Shown here: positions 9,506-18,535 of the stretch, piece after piece
Layout of the letters: each line of letters starts with the position of its first letter
Position numbering within the stretch: the stretch's first letter is position 1
Source: Acidimicrobiales bacterium
GTDB taxonomy: Bacteria; Actinomycetota; Acidimicrobiia; Acidimicrobiales; Acidimicrobilacustridaceae
NCBI GenBank assembly: GCA_030830565.1
Contig: JAURMR010000037.1
Location: 54,923 to 118,922 of the forward strand
Length of the DNA: 64,000 nucleotides
Direction of reading: 5' to 3'
The notes under the pieces: generated by a model
What the model saw: only the letters and a program-made list of their open reading frames with translations
What the model was told of the DNA's origin: nothing
Databases searched by the model: none
Translations under genes and position numbers: made by a program

Positions 9506-11335
9506 CTACGGCCGAGGTGGCCCATTTGAAATGAAGACCGAGACAATTGGTCCGTCGAGTAGGAGTTTCATGTATCTCTTGAAATCTTCACTCGGCGACT
9601 GGCTCGCGAGTTGTTCGGTCACCCACGACTCAAGCAGTTGTTCTCGGGCGCGGGCTGCGTCGGCTGGCGACATTCCCTCTGGAGCATCGAAGCTGGCGTA
9701 CTTCGCGACGAGAACATCGAATTCCGCGCGTTGATCTGGCGAGAGAGGGTCGTAGGTGAAGATCTCGCGGTAGTACGGATCGGCCAGTGTTGCGAGACGA
9801 GCTGATTCAGTGAGGAAGAGGACTTCGGTCGCAGCTTGCGATCGATCGATCGTTCGCTTGTTGCCATAGATGTACGCCCAACTCGGACTGCGGCGAACGT
9901 CAAGGCCGGCCTCTTCAGCGCGAGCGAGGAGATCGAGTCCCGCTGAACCGTCGATGCCGTAACCGTCACTCAAGATGATCGGCCCGGGTACGTCCTTGAT
10001 GGCCGCAAGTACTGGAGGTGTGATTGCTGCGATCGCACGAGTCCAACTATTGGAAAGACGTAGAGGCGTGAGGTTTACGCCGCGGACAAGCATTGCAATC
10101 AGTACGAGGATCGTGGCAACAGCAACGAGGTTCGTTGCGTGTTTACGACCAAACGACGCAAGCGCTATTTGGCGCAATGCAACCGCAGCGATAGCGAGCC
10201 ATGTGAACGCAGCGATCGCCCACATCCAACGGAGCAGGTACGGCGATGGTGCTCCGACGATTCGTGATGCGGCGATGATCCCCGAAAGAACGAGTGCTCC
10301 TGCGATTGCGCAAAGTGCGAGTTCATTACGCCATTGCTTGCGCCACGCCCACCATCCAGCAGCGGCGAGACCAAGAAGGGCCCATGGAAAGGCCCAACCC
10401 GATGTGTCGATTGCCGAGTTGAGAAGAGTTGGTTCCTCACCGCGAACCCAATTGCCCGGGATTGACAGGAACCGAAACGTGATCTCAAGGCCGGTTGAGA
10501 TACCGGTTGTTGCGCGTGGTGGATTTTGAAGGAAGGCGAAAATCAGACGGAGATTTCCGGGAGAATTTGTGAGCTGATCGATGAGGGGTGGAATCCAACA
10601 GAGAATCGCGATGGCTCCGGCAATCAGTGCCGTTCGGCGATCGCGTGAACGCTCGGTTCCCGTGAATGTGCGAACGAGGAGCGCAACAACGCCAATTCCG
10701 ATGAGCAGGGCCACTGGAAGCGCGCTGCCGACATGGCACTGCACTGCGAAGGATCCAATCGCGATCAGTGCGACTGCTGCGACTCGGTCGCCGAAGAGAA
10801 CGCGCCAGCATGCAACTGCGGCAGCGAAGACGGAGAGAATGACGAATTCCGGATTCCAGGGATCGGCCAACCCCGCGGGGTTCATTCCAAGGCAGAGAAG
10901 GGCGAGGAAGAAACCAACAAGTACGACGGCTCGACGACCGGCACGCGCTGCGATCCAGAGTGTTGAAGCGATCACGCCGAGGTTGATGACGAGCGCGCCA
11001 AAAAGCAGGCCGAGTGGCGAAGAACCGCTGAGTCGGTAGGGGATCGCAAGGAGGTAAAACAACAATGGTCCCGGATGGTTCCACTGATAACGGGAGTACA
11101 CCCCGACGATTGGTGTCTCTGATCTACCGACATCGCTAACGCGCAGTTGGAGTGTGCGGTAGTCGCCAATCGGCAGCCAGTCAGAAGTGAAGAGCCGATA
11201 CAGGAGCCACCCGAGAATGATGGCGAGCAATGCGACAACAGCAACGACAAGCCGGCGATCAATCGAAGGTTGCGGATCGTCCTCTGAGCGAGTCGCGGAA
11301 GCGTTGCCCGCGATCTCTGTTCCTGATGCCGTCAC
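9506..11335 (-). CDS. Polytopic membrane protein, possible GT-C-like glycosyltransferase
   Basis: 609 aa, about 11 hydrophobic segments, large soluble C-terminal domain; family not securely recognised. Confidence 0.6.
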   Translation of the reverse strand: MTASGTEIAGNASATRSEDDPQPSIDRRLVVAVVALLAIILGWLLYRLFTSDWLPIGDYRTLQLRVSDVGRSETPIVGVYSRYQWNHPGPLLFYLLAIPYRLSGSSPLGLLFGALVINLGVIASTLWIAARAGRRAVVLVGFFLALLCLGMNPAGLADPWNPEFVILSVFAAAVACWRVLFGDRVAAVALIAIGSFAVQCHVGSALPVALLIGIGVVALLVRTFTGTERSRDRRTALIAGAIAILCWIPPLIDQLTNSPGNLRLIFAFLQNPPRATTGISTGLEITFRFLSIPGNWVRGEEPTLLNSAIDTSGWAFPWALLGLAAAGWWAWRKQWRNELALCAIAGALVLSGIIAASRIVGAPSPYLLRWMWAIAAFTWLAIAAVALRQIALASFGRKHATNLVAVATILVLIAMLVRGVNLTPLRLSNSWTRAIAAITPPVLAAIKDVPGPIILSDGYGIDGSAGLDLLARAEEAGLDVRRSPSWAYIYGNKRTIDRSQAATEVLFLTESARLATLADPYYREIFTYDPLSPDQRAEFDVLVAKYASFDAPEGMSPADAARAREQLLESWVTEQLASQSPSEDFKRYMKLLLDGPIVSVFISNGPPRP

Positions 11336-11379
11336 GTTCCGATACTACGGCCGGGTTTCTCGGCAGTGAGGGCGTGGCC

Positions 11380-11889
11380 TTACAGGAGTCGGTTCGACTG
11401 GAGGTGAACCAAAAGTCCCCGACACGCGTCTTCGATGAGGTCGTAGACAGCAATGAACCCGTCGTCGCCGCCCGACCACGGGTCAGGGACATCGCCGTCC
11501 CATGGGTCTGCGGGTGTGAGTGCGGGGTCGAACGTGCGAAGCCGAACGATCCGGTAATGGAGGGCAGGATCGGTGCGGTCTCGGAGGTCGCGTTCATTGG
11601 TGCTGTCCATTGCCAAGACCAGGTCGTAGAACGAAGCATCACCGGGAAGGAACGTGCTGGCCCGTGACGTGAGCTCAATCCCACGACGTTGTGCTTCCGC
11701 TCGAGCCCGTTTGTCGGGAAGTTCACCTCTGTGCCAACCAGCCGTTCCAGCGCTGTGAATCTCCACCGAATTCGACAAGCCAGCGTCAGTGACGAGTGAA
11801 CGCATGATGCCCTCTGCAGTTGGCGAGCGGCAGATATTGCCCAGACATACGAAACAGAGTCGTAGCGGTTCGCCCTCGGTGCGATTCAT
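11380..11889 (-). CDS. Low-molecular-weight protein tyrosine phosphatase
   Basis: LCFVCLGNICRSPTAEGIM (CX5R P-loop) and DVPDPWSGGDDGF; Met start at 11889. Confidence 0.9.
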   Translation of the reverse strand: MNRTEGEPLRLCFVCLGNICRSPTAEGIMRSLVTDAGLSNSVEIHSAGTAGWHRGELPDKRARAEAQRRGIELTSRASTFLPGDASFYDLVLAMDSTNERDLRDRTDPALHYRIVRLRTFDPALTPADPWDGDVPDPWSGGDDGFIAVYDLIEDACRGLLVHLQSNRLL

Positions 11890-11981
11890 CCGGTGAGTTT
11901 GTCCGATGAGAAGGCCTCGCGTGTCGACCGAGCAGTGACGACGGGTACGGTGTTCGGGCACGTCTCAATTGGGGAGCATTC

Positions 11982-12752
11982 GTGAACGATTTTGCAGACC
12001 GCAGCGGTGTCGCTGTCGTTACCGGTGGAAGTGGCGGCATTGGTGCTGCGATTGTGCGGATGTTGGCCGAACGTGGAAGTGACGTGCTCTTCACCTACCG
12101 ATCGAATCGCGATGCTGCCGATGCAATCATCGCTGAACTTTCGGATCTTGACGTTCGCGTGATGGCGATGCCCGCCGATCTTGTCGATGAGTCCATTGCT
12201 GCGTCTGTTGTTGCGACTGCGGTTGCGGAGTTCGGTGGAATCCATACCCTCGTGCACGCAGCCGGACCGCATGTGACTCAGATGCATTTGAGTCGAGTTC
12301 AGCCGTCGGCCTATCGGGCGCAAATCGAAGGTGAGGCGGTCGCGTTCTTCAATATCGTGCAGCCAGCGCTTGAACACTTGCGCAAGGTTGGCGGCAGCAT
12401 CGTGGCGGTTACAACTGCTGCGACACGTCGATACCCAGTTCGTGACGGATTGTCGTCAGGTACGAAGGGTGCGGTCGAAGCGGTTGTGCGCGCGCTCGCT
12501 GCTGAAGAGGGTCGCTTCGGGGTTCGTGCTAACTGCGTCGGACCGGGAATGCTCACTGATGGCATGGCGGCACGACTCATGGCCTCAGGCGACCTTGACG
12601 ACGCGGCCCTTGAGGTCACAATGCGGAACATCCCGTTGCGGAAGTTCGGCGACGCAGTCGACATTGCCGAAGCAGTGTGTTTCCTAGCTTCTGACCGCGC
12701 CGATTTCATTACGGGGCAGATGCTCGATATCGACGGTGGCTACGGCGTCTGA
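11982..12752 (+). CDS. SDR family oxidoreductase (FabG-like)
   Basis: VVTGGSGGIGAAIVRMLAERG, C-terminal FITGQMLDIDGGYGV. Confidence 0.88.
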   Translation: MNDFADRSGVAVVTGGSGGIGAAIVRMLAERGSDVLFTYRSNRDAADAIIAELSDLDVRVMAMPADLVDESIAASVVATAVAEFGGIHTLVHAAGPHVTQMHLSRVQPSAYRAQIEGEAVAFFNIVQPALEHLRKVGGSIVAVTTAATRRYPVRDGLSSGTKGAVEAVVRALAAEEGRFGVRANCVGPGMLTDGMAARLMASGDLDDAALEVTMRNIPLRKFGDAVDIAEAVCFLASDRADFITGQMLDIDGGYGV

Positions 12753-12781
12753 ACGACGCCCGTCGCAAATTCAGTGTGTGA

Positions 12782-13699
12782 TCAGGCCGCGTCCGCTTCG
12801 AACGCGCCTTCGATTGCCCACGTAAGTGTGCGAAGAAGTGCTCGTGCTGCGGGCTGAACAATGATCGGATCAAGTGCTGGAACCAGTGGGAGTTTGAGTT
12901 CCTCGCGCATCCACGTGGGCAGGAGCCCCACAGCGGCGGGAGCAATCACGCCATATGCCGGGCGGGCGGCGAGAGGAAGAGGGGCAAGCATGAGCCAGCG
13001 CGCCGCGTCTTTTGCCTGTTGTCCAGCTTCGAGTTCTGGGCGAATGGCATGCATCCACTCGTCGAGTTCGGCGACTGAGCGGGCCGCGTATTCGCCACCA
13101 AGGCGGTCATTGATGACAGCCATCTCATTGACATAGCGGTCAGCCTCAAACGAGCTCAACTTCTTCGCTCCGTAGCGCTGATAGGAGCGCAAGAACGAAT
13201 CGACTTCCGCATGGTGAACCCACGAAAGGAGGTGTGGATCGTTGGCGGAGTACTCGCGACCATCAGGCGCGGTTCCGACGACTCGCTGGTGAACGCGGGT
13301 CACAAGCGCAAACGCTGCATCTGCTTGCTCGGTGGTGCCGAATGTGGTGGCGGCAACGAATTGGCTGGTGTTTGCGAGCCGGTCGAGCGGATGGCGCCGG
13401 TAATCGGAATGGTCGGCAACTCCCGCCATAGCGAGTGGGTGCATCGTCTGCACGAGAAGGGCTCGGACTCCCGCAATGAGCATTGAGGCGTCAGAGTGGA
13501 CCCTCCAAGTGATGCTGTCTGGGCCGAAAAGGCCTGGATCACCCTCTATTGGTTTGGTGAGATCGCGAACCGGGGCGTTGTCGCCGGCGATGATGGTGCG
13601 GAGCTCCCGCCCAATACGGAGCCGGACCTCTCCCAATGCTGAACCGAGCGCTTCGGCGACTGCTGTCAGTCCGGGGGGCAGGCTCGGTTCAGTTGTCAT
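12782..13699 (-). CDS. DUF2236 / MpaB-like oxygenase family protein
   Basis: GPDSITWRVHSDASMLIAGVRALLVQTMHPLAMAGVADHSDYRRHPLDRL is characteristic of DUF2236 proteins. Confidence 0.82.
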   Translation of the reverse strand: MTTEPSLPPGLTAVAEALGSALGEVRLRIGRELRTIIAGDNAPVRDLTKPIEGDPGLFGPDSITWRVHSDASMLIAGVRALLVQTMHPLAMAGVADHSDYRRHPLDRLANTSQFVAATTFGTTEQADAAFALVTRVHQRVVGTAPDGREYSANDPHLLSWVHHAEVDSFLRSYQRYGAKKLSSFEADRYVNEMAVINDRLGGEYAARSVAELDEWMHAIRPELEAGQQAKDAARWLMLAPLPLAARPAYGVIAPAAVGLLPTWMREELKLPLVPALDPIIVQPAARALLRTLTWAIEGAFEADAA

Positions 13700-13769
13700 G
13701 GTGTGAGGATACGGGCAGTTGCCGCAAAACCGCCTGTCGGGGGAGTGCGGCATATGGTGATTGACGGGG

Positions 13770-13910
13770 GGCCACCTGTGTGGTGGGGTGTGTCCACAAC
13801 TTGACCCACCGCAGTAGGGGAAGCCGGTCCGATTCCGGCGCTGACCCGCAACCGTAGGTGGCCACTGGAGAGATTCTTCGGGCGGTCACGAGCCGGACTG
13901 CCTGCTCGGG
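13770..13910 (+). promoter_or_regulatory. Cobalamin (B12) riboswitch
   Basis: Conserved core GGGGAAGCCGGTCCGATTCCGGCGCTGACCCGCAACCGT, then GCCACTGG and a B12-box-like GGTCACGAGCCGGACTGCCTGC; upstream of a transporter operon. Boundaries approximate. Confidence 0.9.
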
Positions 13911-14070
13911 GGGAAATGCTCCATCACAGAACCGTCGTCGGATTACGGGAGGTGGGGCTCGGTTCGGTCGGCGGCCTTGGTCCGTAGTCCAGTCGGGTCT
14001 CGCACCCTCTTCCGGCACCAACCCACCCCGAGTGGCCCGCACCGTGACTCTTCCTCTCTCTCAGACTGCA

Positions 14071-14952
14071 ATGAAGCAGACTGCAATGAAGCGCTCGTCG
14101 CTTCGGCGCGCACGTCGGGCGCTCGGTGCAGCGCTTCTGGGAATTGCAGCGCTGGCGGGCGTGGTGGTTGGTGGAGCATCGCCGGCGGGCGCGTCCTCAT
14201 GTTCGGGTCCGATTGCAGGCGGAGAAATTCGTGTCGTTCTCGTTGTTGATGCGAGTGATCTCGGAGGAGGGGCATCGGCAACGTGTTTGGTGGTTGCCGC
14301 CGGAACCACGGGATCTCAACTGTTGGCGCGACGGGGCAGCGAACTTGGAACTGGTGCTCCGCGTTACGGCTCGAGTGGTCTGCTTTGCGCGATCGATGGT
14401 CGTCCCGCATCGGGTTGCGGTGATCGCAGCGCCGGGGGATTTGAATACTGGGCGTACTTCAACGGTTCTTCGGGTTCGTGGGTCTACGGGAACTTCAACC
14501 CCTTCACTCGCCGACTTTCCGACGGCGATATTGAAGGTTGGCGCTACGTGAGTGGTGCAGGAAACGGACAAGACCCGCCCCCTCGCATTGGGCCCGCACG
14601 TTCGCTGTTTCCTGCGCTTGCTCCGAGCCTTCCATCGCTTCCCGACCTTTCGTCGCTCGCGCCACCGAGTGGTGCCGGTGATTCTCCGAGTTCGGGTGCT
14701 CGTTCCGCCGTGGTTCCCTCGACTTCGCCGAGCACTGGCGAAGCGCGTGTTGACCCTTCGGGGGACACGAGCGTCGATGGAGTTTCCTCCTCAACGACAG
14801 TCGACGACTCAGTTGCTGTTGGAGCCGTTGCCCTCGCCTCCTCCAGCACAACGCACTCGACGACTGGTCGCTGGATCGGGATCGCGGCGGTGTTCGTTCT
14901 GATCGCCGTGATGGCCGGCGGCGCGTGGGTGCAGACTCGAAGGTCCCGATGA
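14071..14952 (+). CDS. Secreted, C-terminally membrane-anchored DUF4430/transcobalamin-C-like protein
   Basis: Signal peptide (RRARRALGAALLGIAALAGVVVGGASPAGA), GGFEYWAYFNGSSGSWVYGNFNPFTRRLSDGDIEGWRY resembling DUF4430, Ser/Thr/Pro linker, C-terminal TM plus RRSR. Alternative start at 14086. Confidence 0.72.
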   Translation: MKQTAMKRSSLRRARRALGAALLGIAALAGVVVGGASPAGASSCSGPIAGGEIRVVLVVDASDLGGGASATCLVVAAGTTGSQLLARRGSELGTGAPRYGSSGLLCAIDGRPASGCGDRSAGGFEYWAYFNGSSGSWVYGNFNPFTRRLSDGDIEGWRYVSGAGNGQDPPPRIGPARSLFPALAPSLPSLPDLSSLAPPSGAGDSPSSGARSAVVPSTSPSTGEARVDPSGDTSVDGVSSSTTVDDSVAVGAVALASSSTTHSTTGRWIGIAAVFVLIAVMAGGAWVQTRRSR

Positions 14953-16046
14953 GCGCTCCACGGCTGTTGCACCCGGGGGCATGGTGGCTTTGGGCCGTCG
15001 CATTGTCGGCATGCGCGTTGCGCACGACGAATCCAGTTCTTCTCTGTCTCATTATTGCCGTTGCTGGTTGGGTCGTTGTTTCACGGCGAGCCGATGTTCC
15101 ATGGTCGCGATCGTTTGCGAGTTGTTTACGACTCGGGATGATCGTGATCATCGTTCGCGTTGTCTTCCAGATTCTGTTTGGGGTGCGCGTTTCAGGCATG
15201 ACGTTGTTCACAATTCCTGAAGTCACGCTTCCTGACTGGGCGGCGGGTGTGAGTCTCGGCGGACCTGTCACGCTCGAGTCACTCATGGCTGCGCTGTATC
15301 AAGGCCTTCGACTCGCCGCAGTACTCGCATGTTTCGGTGCAGCAACATCACTCTGCAGTCCCTATCGAATGCTTCGAGCACTTCCAACGGTGTTGTACGA
15401 AGCAGGGGTTGCCGTGACAATTGCGTTCACGTTTGCTCCGCAGGCAATTGTTGCGTCCCGCCAAGTTCGTGAAGCTCGGCGATTGCGCGGTCGATCGGAC
15501 CGAGGTGTGCGGGCATGGACAGCGTCGGCACTTCCTGTGCTCGAAGGTGCATTAGACCGTGCCGTTGCTCTTGCGGCATCAATGGATAGCCGTGGCTATG
15601 GCCGACGTGGTTCGAGTTCGGTGGCAGTTCGTCGTCGTTCGATCGGACTTGTGCTGTTGGGTCTCGTTGCAATCGCAGTTGGTTCCTACGGTCTTCTTGA
15701 TCCTGGCGCTCCAGCGCTTTTCCGGGTCCCCGCTCTCGCACTGGGGGCTGCTGCACTACTTGGTGCGCTCATTGCCGGGGGACGTTCGACCACGCGCACT
15801 CGGTATCGCCCAGACCCGTGGGCGGCTCCGGAGTGGATTGTTTCGTTCGCAGGCGTTGTCGCGTTCGGTTCGTTCGTCTCTGTAAGTCGTATGGGTGACG
15901 CGCTGAATCCATCAACGAATCCGCTAGAGGTTCCCGCCGTTCCCGTCCTTGCTGTCGTCGGGCTCCTCGTTGCCGCACTCCCGGCGTGGTGTGCTCCGCG
16001 CCCACCAGCGCTGGTTGCTCCTTCAACTATGGCGGTAGCGGCGTGA
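14949..16046 (+). CDS. ECF transporter transmembrane (T) component
   Basis: EcfT-type features: ASRQVREARRLRGRSDRGVRAW and MDSRGYGRRG; ATGA overlap with upstream gene. Confidence 0.85.
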   Translation: MSAPRLLHPGAWWLWAVALSACALRTTNPVLLCLIIAVAGWVVVSRRADVPWSRSFASCLRLGMIVIIVRVVFQILFGVRVSGMTLFTIPEVTLPDWAAGVSLGGPVTLESLMAALYQGLRLAAVLACFGAATSLCSPYRMLRALPTVLYEAGVAVTIAFTFAPQAIVASRQVREARRLRGRSDRGVRAWTASALPVLEGALDRAVALAASMDSRGYGRRGSSSVAVRRRSIGLVLLGLVAIAVGSYGLLDPGAPALFRVPALALGAAALLGALIAGGRSTTRTRYRPDPWAAPEWIVSFAGVVAFGSFVSVSRMGDALNPSTNPLEVPAVPVLAVVGLLVAALPAWCAPRPPALVAPSTMAVAA

Positions 16047-17677
16047 TCCGGTTCGAGCACGTGACGATCACCTATCCAGAGGCGTCGGCGCCCACACTCG
16101 TCGATGTTTCGTTTGAGGTTCCTGAAGGTGAACTTTGCCTTGTAGTTGGCGTTACTGGTTCGGGTAAGTCGACGCTGCTTCGAGCAGTGAACGGTTTGGT
16201 GCCGAGATTCTCGGGCGGAGTCCTCGCAGGATCGGTCACGATCGATGGACTCAGTACCTCAGCGGTACCGCCGCGCGATCTCGCCGATGTCGTCGGAGTT
16301 GTTGGGCAAGATCCGGCTGCAGGTTTTGTGACTGATTACGTCGAAGACGAACTCGCGTACGCAATGGAAAATCTGGGTGTTGCCCCCGATGTTATGCGCC
16401 GCCGCGTCGAGGATATTTTGGATCTTCTGGGTTTGCACGAGCTTCGCAATCGCCCGCTGGCCTCTCTTTCTGGTGGTCAGCAACAGCGCGTTGCGATTGG
16501 TTCGGTGCTGACAGCAGGGCCTCGTGTTCTGGTGCTCGATGAGCCGACCTCTGCTCTTGACCCAGCTGCAGCCGAAGAAGTGCTTGCTGCTTTGACCCGC
16601 TTGGTGCACGACCTCGGTATCACCGTGCTGATCGCTGAACACCGTCTTGAGCGTGTGGTGCAATACGCCGATCGCATCGTGATGGTTCCGGGCGATGGCC
16701 GTCAAGTCGTTGTCGGTACTCCTGCCGAGGTGTTTGGTCAGTCATCGGTCGCGCCTCCCGTTGTTGAACTTGGACGCTTGGCCGGGTGGGCTCCTCTTCC
16801 GCTTTCAGTTCGAGATGCACGCCGCGTTGCCGGTCCGCTTCGCGAACAACTCGCGTCGGTCGATTCGGCTCACTTCAGTCGCGCGACTCGATCACCCGGT
16901 GAAGTCATTGCCACCACGAATGGATTGCAGGCGTCCTACGGCCCAGTCACTGCACTTCGCGGGGTTGATGTTGAATTCCGTGCCGGTGAAGTTGTTGCGC
17001 TGATGGGCCGCAATGGCGCGGGAAAGTCGACCCTCCTCAATCACCTTGTGGGTTTGCGAGAGCCGGCTTCTGGAGCAGTGCAAGTCATGGGATCACAGCC
17101 GCATCGGCTGTCTGCACGTGACGTCGTCCGCGTTGCTGGTTTAGTTCCGCAAGACAGTGGTGTGTTGCTCTACCACGACACGGTTGCGGCCGAATGCAGC
17201 GCGTCAGACCGTGACGCAGGACTTACAAACGGGACGACACGAACGGTGCTCGATCGGATTGTTCCAGGTGTTGATCCGTCAACGCATCCACGTGACCTCT
17301 CAGAGGGACAACGCCTCGGTCTTGCGCTCTCGATTGTTTTGGCCTCTGAACCGCCTTTGCTTCTGCTCGATGAACCCACTCGAGGGCTTGACTATGGGGC
17401 CAAGCAGCGGTTGGTCGCCGTTCTCGAACAACTTGCTGCCGATGGCCATGCAGTCGTGATTGCGACTCACGATGTTGAAGTCGTTGCGTCTGTTGCTGAC
17501 CGATGCATTGTTCTTGCAGAAGGTGAAGTCGTCGCCGATGGTCCTGCGCGCGATGTCGTCGTTCATTCGCCAGTATTCGCTCCGCAGGTCGCCAAGGTTC
17601 TCGCTCCGCTCGCGCTGCTTACTGTGCACGAGGTTGAATTAGCGCTCGCAGTAGCGAGTGATAGTCCCTACAAATGA
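16043..17677 (+). CDS. ECF transporter fused A-A' ATPase (two ABC domains)
   Basis: Two Walker A motifs (GVTGSGKST, GRNGAGKST) and two signature motifs (LSGGQQQR, LSEGQRLG); overlaps EcfT stop. Confidence 0.88.
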   Translation: MIRFEHVTITYPEASAPTLVDVSFEVPEGELCLVVGVTGSGKSTLLRAVNGLVPRFSGGVLAGSVTIDGLSTSAVPPRDLADVVGVVGQDPAAGFVTDYVEDELAYAMENLGVAPDVMRRRVEDILDLLGLHELRNRPLASLSGGQQQRVAIGSVLTAGPRVLVLDEPTSALDPAAAEEVLAALTRLVHDLGITVLIAEHRLERVVQYADRIVMVPGDGRQVVVGTPAEVFGQSSVAPPVVELGRLAGWAPLPLSVRDARRVAGPLREQLASVDSAHFSRATRSPGEVIATTNGLQASYGPVTALRGVDVEFRAGEVVALMGRNGAGKSTLLNHLVGLREPASGAVQVMGSQPHRLSARDVVRVAGLVPQDSGVLLYHDTVAAECSASDRDAGLTNGTTRTVLDRIVPGVDPSTHPRDLSEGQRLGLALSIVLASEPPLLLLDEPTRGLDYGAKQRLVAVLEQLAADGHAVVIATHDVEVVASVADRCIVLAEGEVVADGPARDVVVHSPVFAPQVAKVLAPLALLTVHEVELALAVASDSPYK

Positions 17678-18513
17678 CCGTCGCAACGCCACGGCGTGTC
17701 GACGCGGTTCGGCTCGGCCTTACTGCATGGGTGCTGCTCGTTGCAGCATTTGCTCTCGGCATCGTCGCGTTTGCATGGCCGCTCTTTGCGTCTGCAAGTT
17801 CTTCTATCGATGCATCTCATAGCAACGATGCTCCGTGGATCTTCGTCGTCCTGATCCCTTTGCTCATCGGGGTGATTTTGGCCGAATTGGCTGATGGTTC
17901 TCTTGACGCGAAATCGGTTGCGTTGCTCGGAGTACTTGCAGCAAGTGGCGCTGTTCTGCGTTTGCCGAGTGGAGGCGTTGCTGGTTTCGAGCCGGTGTTC
18001 TTTCTGCTTGTGCCGGCGGGCCGAGTCTTTGGACGCGGCTTTGGTTTCGTCCTTGGAGCGATCACGCTGTTCGTCAGTGCGCTGATTACAGGTGGTGTCG
18101 GTCCGTGGTTGCCGTTCCAGATGTTCGGAGCCGCCTGGATCGGATTCTTCGCCGGTTGTCTGCCGCCTGCGCGTGGCCGTATCGAAATTGCGATGTTGGC
18201 CGCATACGGAGCGATCGCTGCACTCGCCTATGGGCTCGTCATGAACCTTTGGTTCTGGCCGTTTGTGAGCGCTGGCGATACGACTGTTTCCTACGTGGCG
18301 GGAGATTCCCTTGTCGACAATCTCCGGCGCTTTTGGGGCTTTCACGTCACTACATCGTTCGGCTTCGATATCCCCCGTGCGGTCTTCACCGCATTGTTTA
18401 TTGTCGTTGCTGGTCGCCCCGTTCTTGGAGCTCTCCGTCGGGTTGCTCGTCGCGCCGCGTTTGAAGCACCGGTGTCGTTTATCGATGCATCGGCTTCTGG
18501 TTCAACCAACTGA
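17674..18513 (+). CDS. ECF transporter substrate-binding S component, probably cobalamin-type by context
   Basis: Six-TM-type protein with AASGAVLRLPSGGVAGFEPVFFLLVPAGRVFGRGFGFVLGAITLFVSALITGGVGPWLPFQM; last gene of the riboswitch operon, ATGA overlap. Confidence 0.8.
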   Translation: MTVATPRRVDAVRLGLTAWVLLVAAFALGIVAFAWPLFASASSSIDASHSNDAPWIFVVLIPLLIGVILAELADGSLDAKSVALLGVLAASGAVLRLPSGGVAGFEPVFFLLVPAGRVFGRGFGFVLGAITLFVSALITGGVGPWLPFQMFGAAWIGFFAGCLPPARGRIEIAMLAAYGAIAALAYGLVMNLWFWPFVSAGDTTVSYVAGDSLVDNLRRFWGFHVTTSFGFDIPRAVFTALFIVVAGRPVLGALRRVARRAAFEAPVSFIDASASGSTN

Positions 18514-18535
18514 CGTGGTTGTGCCACCGTTTCCT

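Noticed and set aside
13858-14070. ORF-track extension of the TCN-C-like gene into the riboswitch
   Set aside because: The upstream part overlaps the conserved riboswitch core and has no protein homology; a signal peptide begins at 14071/14086.
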